Assembly (NCBI RefSeq): GCF_001652915.1
Contig: NZ_BBQI01000017.1
Location: 124,001 to 188,000, forward strand
Direction: 5' to 3'
Source of the DNA: Cupriavidus sp. D384
GTDB lineage: Bacteria; Pseudomonadota; Gammaproteobacteria; Burkholderiales; Burkholderiaceae
DNA length: 64,000 nt
Part shown: piece after piece, positions 35,280 to 45,500 of the stretch
Layout of the letters: each line of letters starts with the position of its first letter
How positions within the stretch are numbered: position 1 is the first letter of the stretch
Position numbers and translations under genes: made by a program
The notes under the pieces: generated by a model
Database searches by the model: none
Seen by the model: the letters and a program-made list of their open reading frames with translations, nothing else
Told to the model about the DNA's origin: nothing

Positions 35280-36590
35280 ATGGCCACCGCAACCTACTCC
35301 GCCCACCCCCCAGAATCCGTGCCGCCTGGCGCCTGGACCACGCTCTGGTCCAGCACATTCGCGTTCACCATCTGCTTTGCCGTCTGGATGATGTTCGCGG
35401 TGCTCGGCATCCCGCTCAAGAACGAACTCGGTCTCAACGACACGGAATTCGGCCTGCTGGCCGCCACCCCCGTGCTCAGCGGATCGCTGATCCGCGTGCC
35501 GCTGGGCATCTGGACCGACCGCTACGGCGGCCGCATGGTGTTCTTCGTGCTGATGCTGCTGACGGTCATCCCGATCTGGCTGATTTCCTATGTCCACACG
35601 CTCTGGCAGTTGCTGGTACTGGGCCTGTTCGTCGGGCTGGCCGGCGGGTCGTTCTCGGTGGGCACGCCGTATGTGGCGCGCTGGTTCCCGCGTTCGCGCC
35701 AGGGGCTGGCAATGGGCATCTTCGGGGCCGGCAACTCGGGTGCCGCGCTCACCAAGTTCGTGGCTCCGGCGTTGATCCTGGCCGCCGGTACCTGGGAAAT
35801 CGTACCGAAGGTCTACTCGGTGGCGATGCTGGTCACGGCCATCGTCTTCTTCCTGTTCTCGCGCAGCAACCCGGCACACCGGTCGACGTCGGCCACGAGC
35901 TTCCGCGCCCAGCTGGCCGTGATGCGCGACCCGCGCGTGTGGCGCTACTCGCAGTACTACTCGGTGGTGTTCGGCGGCTACGTGGGCCTGTCGCTGTGGA
36001 TGACCAAGTACTACATCGGCGAGTACGGCTTCGACATCAAGACCGCCGCCTTCCTGGCCGCCTGCTTCTCGCTGCCCGGCGGTGTGCTGCGCGCCATCGG
36101 CGGCTGGATCTCCGACCGCTACGGCGCCCATCGCACCACGTGGTGGGTGATGTGGGTCAGCTGGGTGGGCTTCTTCCTGCTCAGCTACCCGAAGACCGAC
36201 TTCGTGATCCACACGGTCACCGGCCCGCAGAGCTTCCATATCGCCCTGACCCCCACCGTGTTCACGATCCTGATGTTCGTGGTGGGCATCGCCTTCGCCA
36301 TCGGCAAGGCCTCGGTCTTCAAGTTCATCTCGAACGACTTCACCCACAACATCGGCGCGGTGTCCGGCGTGGTGGGCCTGGCTGGCGGCCTGGGCGGCTT
36401 CATCCTGCCGATCCTGTTTGGCGCGCTGGCGGACCTGACCGGCATCCGCAGCAGCTGTTTCATGCTGATGTACGGCACGGTCTGCGTAAGCCTGGTCTGG
36501 ATGCACTACAGCCATCGCGCGGAGCAACTGCGTGCGCGGCCGCGGCCGGAGGCGTCCGCCGCCCTGGACAAGCCCGCGCAGGCCGCCTGA
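35280..36590 (+). CDS. narK1: nitrate transporter NarK1-type (MFS)
   Basis: Major facilitator transporter (436 aa) with 12 predicted helices. Seen: the MFS loop motif LGIWTDRYGGRMV after helix 2, the nitrate signature GAGNSGAALTKFVAPAL in helix 5, and GGWISDRYGAHRTTW after helix 8. This subgroup is regarded as nitrate/proton symport. It precedes narK2 by 37 nt at the head of the nitrate-reductase operon. Confidence 0.94.
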   Translation: MATATYSAHPPESVPPGAWTTLWSSTFAFTICFAVWMMFAVLGIPLKNELGLNDTEFGLLAATPVLSGSLIRVPLGIWTDRYGGRMVFFVLMLLTVIPIWLISYVHTLWQLLVLGLFVGLAGGSFSVGTPYVARWFPRSRQGLAMGIFGAGNSGAALTKFVAPALILAAGTWEIVPKVYSVAMLVTAIVFFLFSRSNPAHRSTSATSFRAQLAVMRDPRVWRYSQYYSVVFGGYVGLSLWMTKYYIGEYGFDIKTAAFLAACFSLPGGVLRAIGGWISDRYGAHRTTWWVMWVSWVGFFLLSYPKTDFVIHTVTGPQSFHIALTPTVFTILMFVVGIAFAIGKASVFKFISNDFTHNIGAVSGVVGLAGGLGGFILPILFGALADLTGIRSSCFMLMYGTVCVSLVWMHYSHRAEQLRARPRPEASAALDKPAQAA

Positions 36591-36627
36591 TCCGCGCTTT
36601 CCCACCGATTTCCTTCTCTCGCACATC

Positions 36628-38013
36628 ATGACCAGTACCGTACTGACCCGCTGGGAGCCCGAGAACGCCACGTTCTGGCGCGACCGGGGCGAACGCATTG
36701 CCTATCGCAACCTCTGGATCTCGATCCCGGCCCTGATGCTGGCATTCGTGGTCTGGATGCTCTGGAGCGTGGTGGCGGTCAACCTTGACCGTGCCGGCTT
36801 CCAGTTCACCAAGAACCAGCTGTTCTGGCTGACCGCGCTGCCGGCCCTGTCCGGCGCCACGCTGCGCATCTTCTATTCGTTCCTGGTGCCGGTGTTCGGC
36901 GGCCGCCGCTTCACGGCCATCTCCACCGCGCTGCTGCTGATTCCGGCGCTGGGCATGGGCTTTGCGCTGCGCGATCCGTCCACCAGCTACCCGACGCTGC
37001 TGGTGCTGGCCCTGCTGTGCGGCCTGGGCGGCGCCAACTTCAGTTCGTCGATGGCCAATATCAGCTTCTTCTTCCCGAAGGCGAAGAAGGGCCTGGCCAC
37101 CGGCCTGAATGCCGGCATCGGCAACCTGGGCGTGTCCGTGGTGCAGTTCGTCACGCCGCTGGTGGTGTCGGTGGCCGTGTTCGGCGCACTCGGCGGCGAA
37201 CCGCAGAGCTATCAGGCCAACGGCGCCGCGCAGAGCCTGTGGCTGCAGAACGCGGGCTTTATCTGGGTGCCGTTCATCGTGGTGGCAGCGCTGGCTGCGT
37301 GGTTCGGCATGAACGACATCGCCGATGCCCGCGCGTCGTTCGCGGAACAGGCCGTGATCTTCCAGCGCAAGCACAACTGGCTGATGTGCTGGCTCTATAT
37401 CGGCACGTTCGGGTCGTTCATCGGCTTCTCGGCTGGCCTGGCGCTGCTGACCAAGTCGCAGTTCCCGGGCATCAACCCCACTGCCTATGCCTTCCTGGGC
37501 CCGCTGGTCGGCGCGCTGACCCGCCCCGTTGGCGGCTGGATCTCGGACAAGCTCGGCGGTGCGCGCGTCACGCTCTGGACCTTCGTCGGCATGATCGGCG
37601 CCGTCTGCGCCGTGCTGGCCGCCCTGCCCCATGACGGCCAGGCCGGCAGCTTCCAGGCATTCCTCATTGCGTTCATCGTGCTGTTCGCCCTGACCGGCGT
37701 GGGCAACGGCTCCACGTTCCGCATGATCCCGGTGATCTTCCTGACCGAGCGTCAACGCGACGCAGCCGGCAAGGGCGATGCCGCGCAGAAGCAGGCCCTG
37801 CAGGACGCCGGCAAGGAATCGGCCGCCGTGCTGGGCTTCTCGGGCGCGATCGGTGCCTATGGCGGTTTCTTTATTCCCAAGAGCTTCGGCACGTCGCTGG
37901 AACTGACCGGCTCGCCCGATGCCGCGCTCTACGGTTTCATCGCCTTCTATCTAAGTTGTGTACTCGTGACCTGGTGGTACTACGCACGCCGTAACGCCCC
38001 CATGCCCTGCTGA
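36628..38013 (+). CDS. narK2: nitrate/nitrite antiporter NarK2-type (MFS)
   Basis: Second NarK (461 aa), of the E. coli NarK type that exchanges nitrate for nitrite. Seen: NAGIGNLGVSVVQFVTPLV in helix 5, GGWISDKLGGARVTLW, and the second nitrate signature GVGNGSTFRMIPVIF in helix 11. The start MTSTVLTRWEPE at 36628 lies after the narK1 stop. Having both types in tandem lets the cell start nitrate respiration with the symporter and continue with exchange (known for Paracoccus NarK fusion and other pairs; inferred here). Confidence 0.94.
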   Translation: MTSTVLTRWEPENATFWRDRGERIAYRNLWISIPALMLAFVVWMLWSVVAVNLDRAGFQFTKNQLFWLTALPALSGATLRIFYSFLVPVFGGRRFTAISTALLLIPALGMGFALRDPSTSYPTLLVLALLCGLGGANFSSSMANISFFFPKAKKGLATGLNAGIGNLGVSVVQFVTPLVVSVAVFGALGGEPQSYQANGAAQSLWLQNAGFIWVPFIVVAALAAWFGMNDIADARASFAEQAVIFQRKHNWLMCWLYIGTFGSFIGFSAGLALLTKSQFPGINPTAYAFLGPLVGALTRPVGGWISDKLGGARVTLWTFVGMIGAVCAVLAALPHDGQAGSFQAFLIAFIVLFALTGVGNGSTFRMIPVIFLTERQRDAAGKGDAAQKQALQDAGKESAAVLGFSGAIGAYGGFFIPKSFGTSLELTGSPDAALYGFIAFYLSCVLVTWWYYARRNAPMPC

Positions 38014-38053
38014 GGCGGGCATCACCCACAAAAGCAAGCGGAGAACATAAGAA

Positions 38054-41000
38054 ATGTCTCATTTTCTGGATCGACTGAAGTTCCTGTCGCGCGTGAAGTC
38101 CACCTACGCGGACGGGCATGGTGCGGTGGTCAACGAAGACCGCAAGTGGGAAAACAGCTATCGCAGCCGCTGGCAGCACGACAAGATCGTGCGCTCGACG
38201 CACGGCGTGAACTGCACCGGCTCGTGCTCGTGGAAGGTGTATGTCAAGAATGGCCTGATCACCTGGGAAACCCAGCAGACCGACTACCCGCGCACGCGCC
38301 CCGACCTGCCCAACCACGAACCGCGTGGCTGCCCGCGCGGCGCGTCGTACAGCTGGTACGTCTATTCGGCGCAGCGCGTGAAATATCCGATGATCCGCGG
38401 CCGCCTGATGGAGATGTGGCGCGAGGCCCGCAAGACCATGGACCCGATCGCCGCCTGGGCATCGATCAGCCAGGACCCCGAAAAGGCCGCGCGCTACAAG
38501 AGCGTGCGCGGCCAGGGCGGCTTTGTGCGCGCGGACTGGAATACCGCCACTGAAATCATCGCCGCCGCCAATGCCTTCACGGTCAAGGAATACGGCCCGG
38601 ATCGGGTGATCGGATTTTCGCCAATTCCGGCCATGTCGATGGTCTCGTACGCGGCCGGCGCGCGCTACCTGAGCCTGATCGGCGGCGCCTGCCTGTCGTT
38701 CTACGACTGGTACTGCGACCTGCCGCCGGCCAGCCCGCAAATCTGGGGCGAGCAGACCGACGTGCCCGAGTCGGCCGACTGGTACAACAGCACCTACCTG
38801 ATGGTCTGGGGCTCGAACGTTCCACAGACCCGCACGCCCGACGCACACTTCTATACGGAAGTCCGCTACAAGGGCACCAAGACCGTGGCCGTGTCGTCGG
38901 ATTTCGGCGAAATGGTCAAGTTCGGCGATATCTGGCTGGCGCCCAAGCAAGGCACCGATGCCGCGCTGGCGATGGCCATGGGCCACGTGGTACTCAAGGA
39001 ATTCCACGCCACCGGCAAGTCATCGTATTTCCGCGATTACGTGAAGCAGTACACCGACATGCCGATGCTGGTGCTGCTGCGCGACCAGAACGGCACGCTG
39101 GTACCCGACCACTTCCTGCGCGCGTCCCATCTGGACGGCAACCTGGACCAGGCCAACCATCCGGAATGGAAGACGCTGGTGATCGACCAGGCCACCGGCG
39201 AGATCGTGGCGCCGAACGGCTCCATCGGCTTCCGCTGGGGCGAGGCCGCCCATGACAACGGCGCCAGGGTGGGCCGCTGGAACCTGGAAATGAAGGACGG
39301 CGGCAGCGGCCGCGAGATCGACCCGCGCCTGTCGCTGATCGGCCATGAAGACGAAGTGGCCGAAGTGGGCTTCCCCTACTTCGGCGGCGAACACGATGCG
39401 CTGCTGCGCCGTCGCGTACCGGTGCGCCGGCTGACGCTGGCCGACGGCACCGTGGTGCAGGTGGCCACCGTCTACGACCTGCAGATGGCGAACTACGGCG
39501 TCGACCAGGGCCTGGGCGGCCCGAACGTGGCGGTATCGTTCGACGACGACGTGCCCTACACGCCGGCCTGGCAGGAAAAGCACACGTCGGTGCCGCGTCA
39601 TCTGGTGATCCAGGTGGCGCGCGAGTTCGCCGACAACGCCGACCGCACCCACGGCAAGAGCATGGTGATCGTCGGCGCGGCGCTGAACCACTGGTACCAC
39701 AACGACATGATCTACCGCGGCATCATCAACCTGCTGATGATGTGCGGCTGCGTGGGCCAGAGCGGCGGCGGCTGGGCCCACTACGTCGGCCAGGAAAAGC
39801 TGCGTCCGCAGTTCGGCTGGGCGCCGCTGGCGTTTGGCTCCGACTGGTCGCGCCCGCCGCGCCATATGAACGGCACGTCGTTCTTCTACAACCACACAAG
39901 CCAGTGGCGCCACGAGAAGCTTGGCGTCGACGAGATCCTGGCGCCCACGGCCGACCACAAGCGCTACGACAACCTGTCGCTGCTGGACCTGAACGCCAAG
40001 TCCGAACGCATGGGATGGCTGCCGTCGGCGCCGCAACTCGGCCGCAACCCGCTGGACGTGGTGGCCGATGCCCGCGCGGCCGGCAAGGACCCTGTTGCCC
40101 ACACCGTGGAACAGCTGAAGTCCGGCGCGCTGCAGTTTGCCTGCGACGATCCGGACAACCCGGCCAACTTCCCGCGCAACATGTTCGTGTGGCGCTCGAA
40201 TATCCTGGGCAGCTCGGGCAAGGGCCACGAATACTTCCTCAAGTACCTGCTCGGCACGCAAAACGCCGTGTTCGGCGACGAGAATGACGCCATCAAGCCA
40301 AGCGAGGTCAAGGTGCGTCCGGCCGCCGAGGGCAAGCTCGACCTGCTGACGGTGCTCGATTTCCGCATGAGCACCACCTGCCTGTACGGCGACATCGTGC
40401 TGCCCACCGCCACCTGGTATGAAAAGGACGACCTGAACACGTCGGACATGCACCCCTTCATCCACCCGCTGTCCGAAGCCGTGCAGCCGCTGTGGGAAAG
40501 CAAGACCGACTGGGAAATCTACAAGGCCATCGCGAAGAAGTTCACCGAGATTGCCGGCCCGTACCTGGGCACGCGCGAAGACCTGGTCTGCACCCCGCTG
40601 CTGCACGACACCCCGGGCGAACTGGGCCAGCCGTTCGAGCCGAAGGACTGGAAGCACGGCGAGTGCGACCTGATCCCGGGCAAGACGGCGCCGTCGATGA
40701 CCGTGGTGGAACGCAACTACGCGGACATCTACAAGAAGTTCACGTCGATCGGGCCGCTGCTGGACAAGATGGGCAACGGCGGCAAGGGCATCAACTGGGA
40801 CACGAAGCATGAAGTCCACGAGATCGGCCACCTGAGCAAGACCGTGACCGAGCCCGGCGTCAGCTACGGCCGCCCGCGGCTGGAGACCGCCATCGACGCG
40901 GCCGAGATGATCCTGACCTTCGCGCCCGAGACCAACGGCCATGTGGCCGTGAAGGCGTGGGACGCACTGTCCAAGATCACCGGGCGCGACCATACGCACC

Positions 41001-41815
41001 TGGCCGCGGGCCGCGAGCACGACAAGATCCGCTTCCGCGACGTGCAGGCCCAGCCGCGCAAGATCATCTCCGCGCCCACATGGTCGGGCCTGGAATCGGA
41101 GGAAGTCAGCTACAACGCCGGCTACACCAACGTCCACGAACTGATTCCATGGCGCACGCTGACCGGCCGCCAGCAGTTCTACCAGGACCACCGCTGGATG
41201 CTGGACTTTGGCGAAGGCGCGTGCGTCTACAAGCCGGCCATCGACACCAAGACCGTGGGCCCGATGCTGGGCCGCAAGCCGAACGGCAATCCGGAACTGG
41301 TGCTGAACTGGATCACGCCGCACCAGAAGTGGGGCATCCACTCCACCTACTCGGACAACCTGCGCATGCTCACGCTGTCGCGCGGCGGCCCGCACGTCTG
41401 GATCTCGGAAGCCGAGGCCAAGGCCAACGGCATCCGCGATAACGACTGGGTGGAAGTGTTCAACGTCAACGGCACGCTGACCGCCCGGGTGGTGGTGTCG
41501 CAGCGCGTGCCACAAGGCATGTGCCTGATGTATCACGCACAGGAAAAAATCGTCAATGTGCCAGGTGCGGAAACCAGCGACATGCGCGGCGGCATCCACA
41601 ACTCGGTCACGCGCGCCGTGACCAAGCCCACGCACATGATCGGCGGCTACGCGCAACTGGCGTATGGCTTCAACTACTACGGCACGGTTGGCAGCAATCG
41701 CGATGAATTCGTGATCCTTCGCAAGATGAACAAGGTGGACTGGCTGGAAGGTCCGCGCAAAGAAGAACCCACCCCCACAAACAAGGCAGAAAAGACTGAA
41801 GGAGCATGGCAATGA
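38054..41815 (+). CDS. narG: respiratory nitrate reductase alpha subunit NarG
   Basis: Catalytic molybdenum subunit (1253 aa) of the cytoplasm-facing, membrane-bound nitrate reductase. Seen: the FS0 [4Fe-4S] ligands H50, C54, C58 and C93 in RSTHGVNCTGSCSW and EPRGCPRG, the molybdenum ligand aspartate D222 in YDWYCDLPP, and SADWYNSTYLMVWGSNV for the bis-MGD cofactor. Length equals that of E. coli NarG. Start MSHFLDRLKFLSRV has the usual vestigial Tat-like N-terminus. Its stop overlaps the narH start. Confidence 0.98.
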   Translation: MSHFLDRLKFLSRVKSTYADGHGAVVNEDRKWENSYRSRWQHDKIVRSTHGVNCTGSCSWKVYVKNGLITWETQQTDYPRTRPDLPNHEPRGCPRGASYSWYVYSAQRVKYPMIRGRLMEMWREARKTMDPIAAWASISQDPEKAARYKSVRGQGGFVRADWNTATEIIAAANAFTVKEYGPDRVIGFSPIPAMSMVSYAAGARYLSLIGGACLSFYDWYCDLPPASPQIWGEQTDVPESADWYNSTYLMVWGSNVPQTRTPDAHFYTEVRYKGTKTVAVSSDFGEMVKFGDIWLAPKQGTDAALAMAMGHVVLKEFHATGKSSYFRDYVKQYTDMPMLVLLRDQNGTLVPDHFLRASHLDGNLDQANHPEWKTLVIDQATGEIVAPNGSIGFRWGEAAHDNGARVGRWNLEMKDGGSGREIDPRLSLIGHEDEVAEVGFPYFGGEHDALLRRRVPVRRLTLADGTVVQVATVYDLQMANYGVDQGLGGPNVAVSFDDDVPYTPAWQEKHTSVPRHLVIQVAREFADNADRTHGKSMVIVGAALNHWYHNDMIYRGIINLLMMCGCVGQSGGGWAHYVGQEKLRPQFGWAPLAFGSDWSRPPRHMNGTSFFYNHTSQWRHEKLGVDEILAPTADHKRYDNLSLLDLNAKSERMGWLPSAPQLGRNPLDVVADARAAGKDPVAHTVEQLKSGALQFACDDPDNPANFPRNMFVWRSNILGSSGKGHEYFLKYLLGTQNAVFGDENDAIKPSEVKVRPAAEGKLDLLTVLDFRMSTTCLYGDIVLPTATWYEKDDLNTSDMHPFIHPLSEAVQPLWESKTDWEIYKAIAKKFTEIAGPYLGTREDLVCTPLLHDTPGELGQPFEPKDWKHGECDLIPGKTAPSMTVVERNYADIYKKFTSIGPLLDKMGNGGKGINWDTKHEVHEIGHLSKTVTEPGVSYGRPRLETAIDAAEMILTFAPETNGHVAVKAWDALSKITGRDHTHLAAGREHDKIRFRDVQAQPRKIISAPTWSGLESEEVSYNAGYTNVHELIPWRTLTGRQQFYQDHRWMLDFGEGACVYKPAIDTKTVGPMLGRKPNGNPELVLNWITPHQKWGIHSTYSDNLRMLTLSRGGPHVWISEAEAKANGIRDNDWVEVFNVNGTLTARVVVSQRVPQGMCLMYHAQEKIVNVPGAETSDMRGGIHNSVTRAVTKPTHMIGGYAQLAYGFNYYGTVGSNRDEFVILRKMNKVDWLEGPRKEEPTPTNKAEKTEGAWQ

Positions 41816-43362
41816 AGATCCGCGCTCAAGTGGCCATGGTGCTCAACCTCGACAAGTGCATCGGCTGCCATACCTGCTCCGTGACCTGCAAGAACGTCTG
41901 GACCAGCCGCGAAGGTGTCGAGTACGCATGGTTCAACAACGTCGAGACCAAGCCCGGCATCGGTTTTCCGAAGGAATGGGAGAACCAGGACAAGTGGAAT
42001 GGCGGCTGGAAGCGCAATGCCGACGGCAGCCTGACCCCGCGCCAGGGCGGCAAGGGCAAGATCCTGTCGAACATGTTCGCCAACCCGAACCTGCCGCAGA
42101 TCGACGAGTACTACGAGCCGTTCACGTACGACTACGAGCACCTGCAGAAGGCCCCGCTGGTGGAAACCCCGCCCACGGCACGCCCCGTCTCGGCCATCAC
42201 CGGCAAGAAGATGGAGAAGATCGAATGGGGCCCGAACTGGGAAGACGACCTGGGCGGTGAATTCGATTCGCGCAGCCGCGACAAGCTGTTCGACGAGATC
42301 CAGAAGGACATGTACTCGACCTTCGAGAACACGTTCATGATGTACCTGCCGCGCCTGTGCGAGCACTGCCTGAACCCCACCTGCGTGGCATCGTGCCCGT
42401 CGGGGTCGGTCTACAAGCGCGAGGAAGACGGCATCGTGCTGGTCGACCAGGACAAGTGCCGCGGCTGGCGCATGTGCATCTCCGGCTGTCCCTACAAGAA
42501 GATCTATTTCAACTGGCAGAGCGGCAAGGCCGAAAAATGCGTGTTCTGCTATCCGCGCATCGAGGCCGGCCAGCCGACGGTGTGCTCCGAAACCTGCGTG
42601 GGCCGCATCCGCTACCTGGGCGTGATGCTGTACGACGCCGACCGCATCGAACAGGCCGCCTCGGTGGCCGACGAGCGCGACCTGTACCAGTCGCAGCTGG
42701 ACATCTTCCTGGACCCCAACGACCCGGCCATACAGGCCGAGGCGCTGCGCCAGGGCATTGCCCAGAGCTGGATCGACGCCGCGCGCAAGTCGCCGGTCTA
42801 CAAGATGGCCGTCGAATGGAAGGTGGCATTCCCGCTGCACCCGGAATACCGCACGCTGCCGATGGTCTGGTACATCCCGCCGCTCTCCCCGATCCAGTCG
42901 GCCGCCGAGGCCGGGTTCATGGGCATGAACGGCGTGATCCCCGACGTCAAGAGCCTGCGCATTCCCGTGAAGTACCTGGCGAACCTGCTGACCGCCGGCG
43001 ACGTCATCCCGGTGCTTGGCGCACTGGAAAAAATGCTGGCCATGCGCGCCTACAAGCGCGGCCAGACCGTGGATGGCATCGAGGACCTGGCCGTGCTGGA
43101 ACAGGTGGGCCTGACACCCGCCCAGGTCGAGGACATGTACCAGACCATGGCTATCGCCAACTACGAGGACCGCTTCGTCGTGCCGTCTTCGCACAAGGAA
43201 ATGTCCGAGGACAGCTTTGACGAGAAAGGCAGTTGCGGCTTCAGCTTCGGCAACGGCTGCTCGGGCGGCACATCGGACGGCACGCTGTTCGGCCGCAAGA
43301 AGCCCCAGCCCGAAGTGGCCTATGCCGACCTGCCCCGCTCCCGCAAGGCGCTGGCAACCTGA
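41812..43362 (+). CDS. narH: respiratory nitrate reductase beta subunit NarH
   Basis: Electron-transfer subunit (516 aa) with four iron-sulfur clusters linking NarI to NarG. Cysteine groups seen: CIGCHTCSVTC (C16, C19, C22, C26), CEHCLNPTCVASCPSG, CRGWRMCISGCP (tryptophan in place of one cysteine, the family mark of the [3Fe-4S] cluster), and CVFCYPRIEAGQPTVCSETC. The ATG at 41812 is chosen: AGGAG is 7 nt before it but only 1 nt before the alternative at 41806, and MKIR matches other NarH proteins. Confidence 0.98.
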   Translation: MKIRAQVAMVLNLDKCIGCHTCSVTCKNVWTSREGVEYAWFNNVETKPGIGFPKEWENQDKWNGGWKRNADGSLTPRQGGKGKILSNMFANPNLPQIDEYYEPFTYDYEHLQKAPLVETPPTARPVSAITGKKMEKIEWGPNWEDDLGGEFDSRSRDKLFDEIQKDMYSTFENTFMMYLPRLCEHCLNPTCVASCPSGSVYKREEDGIVLVDQDKCRGWRMCISGCPYKKIYFNWQSGKAEKCVFCYPRIEAGQPTVCSETCVGRIRYLGVMLYDADRIEQAASVADERDLYQSQLDIFLDPNDPAIQAEALRQGIAQSWIDAARKSPVYKMAVEWKVAFPLHPEYRTLPMVWYIPPLSPIQSAAEAGFMGMNGVIPDVKSLRIPVKYLANLLTAGDVIPVLGALEKMLAMRAYKRGQTVDGIEDLAVLEQVGLTPAQVEDMYQTMAIANYEDRFVVPSSHKEMSEDSFDEKGSCGFSFGNGCSGGTSDGTLFGRKKPQPEVAYADLPRSRKALAT

Positions 43363-43379
43363 CCGAACCGGAGAACGCC

Positions 43380-44066
43380 ATGACTATTCATCGAGTACTG
43401 AGCGCCGTGCTCAGCTATCCGGACCAGGCGCTGGTCGACGGCCTGGCCGAGATCGACTGGGCGCTGGCCGAATGGCCGCAGGCCCGCGAGATGCTCGCGC
43501 CGCTGACCGGCGTGCTGCGCCGCGAACCGCTGATCCGGCTGCAGGAAAACTACGTCGCCACGTTCGACCGCAACCCGGCCCATTCGCTGCACCTGTTCGA
43601 GCATGTGCACGGCGAAAGCCGGGATCGCGGCCAGGCGATGGTGGACCTGCTGGAGGAATACCGGCGCGACGGCTTCGACCTGACCACCGGCGAGCTGCCT
43701 GACTATGTGCCGCTGTTCCTGGAGTATCTGGGCGCCCTGGTCATGGACGGCAAGGAAGCCCGTGCCGAGCAGTTGCTGGGCGACGCCATCCATGTGCTGG
43801 CCGCCATTGGCGACCGCCTGGCCCGCAGCGAAAGCCCCTACGCAGCCGCGTTCCTGACGCTGCGCACGCTGACGGACGTCCAGCCGCAGGCGCAGGAAGA
43901 GCCGCCCGTGCGCGACATGGACGAAGCGCTGGAGACGTTCGGCCCCGGCGCCGACGGCGTGGAGCCGCTGCTGGCGCGCAAGCCCGACGTCGAGACGGTG
44001 CGCTTCTACAAGCGCGACGCGGCGGCCGCCGCGCGCGCGATGCCGTCCGCCATCAACCCCTGCTAA
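43380..44066 (+). CDS. narJ: nitrate reductase assembly chaperone NarJ
   Basis: Cytosolic chaperone (228 aa) for molybdenum cofactor insertion and membrane attachment of NarGH. Seen: the N-terminal VLSAVLSYPDQALVDGL, the family core YVATFDRNPAHSLHLFEHVH, RGQAMVDLLEEY, and PDYVPLFLEYL. It is the third gene of narGHJI, 17 nt after narH. Confidence 0.96.
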   Translation: MTIHRVLSAVLSYPDQALVDGLAEIDWALAEWPQAREMLAPLTGVLRREPLIRLQENYVATFDRNPAHSLHLFEHVHGESRDRGQAMVDLLEEYRRDGFDLTTGELPDYVPLFLEYLGALVMDGKEARAEQLLGDAIHVLAAIGDRLARSESPYAAAFLTLRTLTDVQPQAQEEPPVRDMDEALETFGPGADGVEPLLARKPDVETVRFYKRDAAAAARAMPSAINPC

Positions 44067-44081
44067 CCGAGGACCCTTGCC

Positions 44082-44765
44082 ATGAACCTGGTCCATCAAT
44101 TCCTGTTCGGGATCTACCCGTATATCGCCGCCGCCATCTTCCTGTTCGGCAGCCTCGCGCGCTTCGAGCGCGAGCAGTACACGTGGAAGTCGGACAGCTC
44201 GCAGGTGCTGTACCGCGGCAACCTGCGCATGGGCAACATCCTGTTCCACGTAGGCATCCTCGGCCTGTTCTTCGGTCATATGGCCGGCCTTCTCACGCCG
44301 GTGGCGGTGTGGGACGCCCTGGGCGTCTCGCACAGCTTCAAGCAGGCCGTGGCGATGACCGCCGGCGGCGTGATGGGCACCATGTGCCTGGCCGGGCTGC
44401 TGATCCTGCTGCATCGCCGCCTGACCAATGCCCGCGTGTCCGCCGTGACCCGTACCGGCGACAAGGTGCTGCTGCTGTGGCTGCTGGTCACGCTGCTGCT
44501 GGGGCTGTCGACCATCTTCGCGTCGGCCAGCCACATGGACGGCCACATGATGGTGCAGCTGATGACCTGGGCCCAGCATATCGTCACGCTGCGCGGCGAT
44601 GCCGCAAGCTACGTGGCCGACGCGCCACTGGTCTTCAAGGCGCACCTGTTCATGGGCATCTCGCTGTTCGCGATCTTCCCGTTCACGCGGCTGGTACATG
44701 TGTGGAGCGGCTTCGCCTCGGTGGGCTATCTCGGACGCGCCTGGCAACTGGTGCGCAGCCGCTGA
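44082..44765 (+). CDS. narI: respiratory nitrate reductase gamma subunit NarI
   Basis: Diheme cytochrome b membrane anchor (227 aa) that takes electrons from quinol. Five predicted helices. Candidate heme-b histidines are seen in FHVGILGLFFGHMAG, and in the C-terminal half in FKAHLFMGISLF and FTRLVHVWSG. N-terminus MNLVHQFLFGIYPYIA is family-typical. It is 15 nt after narJ; the carbonic anhydrase gene follows after 11 nt. Confidence 0.97.
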   Translation: MNLVHQFLFGIYPYIAAAIFLFGSLARFEREQYTWKSDSSQVLYRGNLRMGNILFHVGILGLFFGHMAGLLTPVAVWDALGVSHSFKQAVAMTAGGVMGTMCLAGLLILLHRRLTNARVSAVTRTGDKVLLLWLLVTLLLGLSTIFASASHMDGHMMVQLMTWAQHIVTLRGDAASYVADAPLVFKAHLFMGISLFAIFPFTRLVHVWSGFASVGYLGRAWQLVRSR

Positions 44766-44776
44766 GAGGTATCGCC

Positions 44777-45496
44777 ATGCACACGATCGAGCGCCTGCTG
44801 AAAGGGTTCGAGCGTTTCCAGCAGCATTACTTCGAGGATGCCCCGGCGTTGTACGACGCGCTGCGCGTCGGCCAGCATCCTCAGACATTGCTGATTGGAT
44901 GCAGCGATTCCCGCGTGGACCCCGGCCTGCTGCTCGGCAGCGACCCCGGCGACCTGTTCACCGTCCGAAATGTCGCAAATCTGGTTCCACCGTGTAGCGA
45001 AATGGAGACCGGACGGCTCCACGGCGTATCGGCGGCCATCCAATTTGCGGTAGAGCAACTCCGCGTGGCCAGAATTATTGTCATGGGTCATAGCGGATGC
45101 GGGGGAATTCGCGCATTGTTGGCGCGGCCCGAGGTCGAGGGCGACACGGCACCGGCGCGGGCCGGCCAGGATTTCATCGGCCCCTGGGTGCGCATTGCGG
45201 CACCCGCCCGCCAACTGGTGGAGCAGACCATGCCCGGCGCAAGCGCCGAGCAGCGTCAGCATGCCTGCGAACAGGCATCGATCCTGGTGTCGCTGCGCAA
45301 CCTCGAGTCGTTCCCGTTCGTGCGCGCAGCGTGCGAGCGTGGCGAACTGACACTGCATGGCTGGTATTTCGATATCGCCGCCGGCGCGCTGCTCGCTTAC
45401 TCCGACCGCGCCGACAGCTTCCTGCCGCTGGTTTGCCCGCTGCCCGACGCCCCCGTACATGACGCCCGTCACAACGTCACTGCCGTTTGCCCCTGA
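44777..45496 (+). CDS. beta-class carbonic anhydrase
   Basis: Zinc enzyme (239 aa) that interconverts CO2 and bicarbonate. Zinc ligands and catalytic dyad are visible: LLIGCSDSRVDP (Cys, Asp, Arg) and VMGHSGCGGIRAL (His, Cys). FTVRNVANLVPP is the family loop. Cytosolic, no signal peptide. It follows narI by 11 nt and precedes the DGC gene by 4 nt, so it appears to be in the nar transcript. Why carbonic anhydrase is linked to nitrate respiration is not known; bicarbonate supply during anaerobic growth is one possibility. Confidence 0.94.
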   Translation: MHTIERLLKGFERFQQHYFEDAPALYDALRVGQHPQTLLIGCSDSRVDPGLLLGSDPGDLFTVRNVANLVPPCSEMETGRLHGVSAAIQFAVEQLRVARIIVMGHSGCGGIRALLARPEVEGDTAPARAGQDFIGPWVRIAAPARQLVEQTMPGASAEQRQHACEQASILVSLRNLESFPFVRAACERGELTLHGWYFDIAAGALLAYSDRADSFLPLVCPLPDAPVHDARHNVTAVCP

Positions 45497-45500
45497 TGCA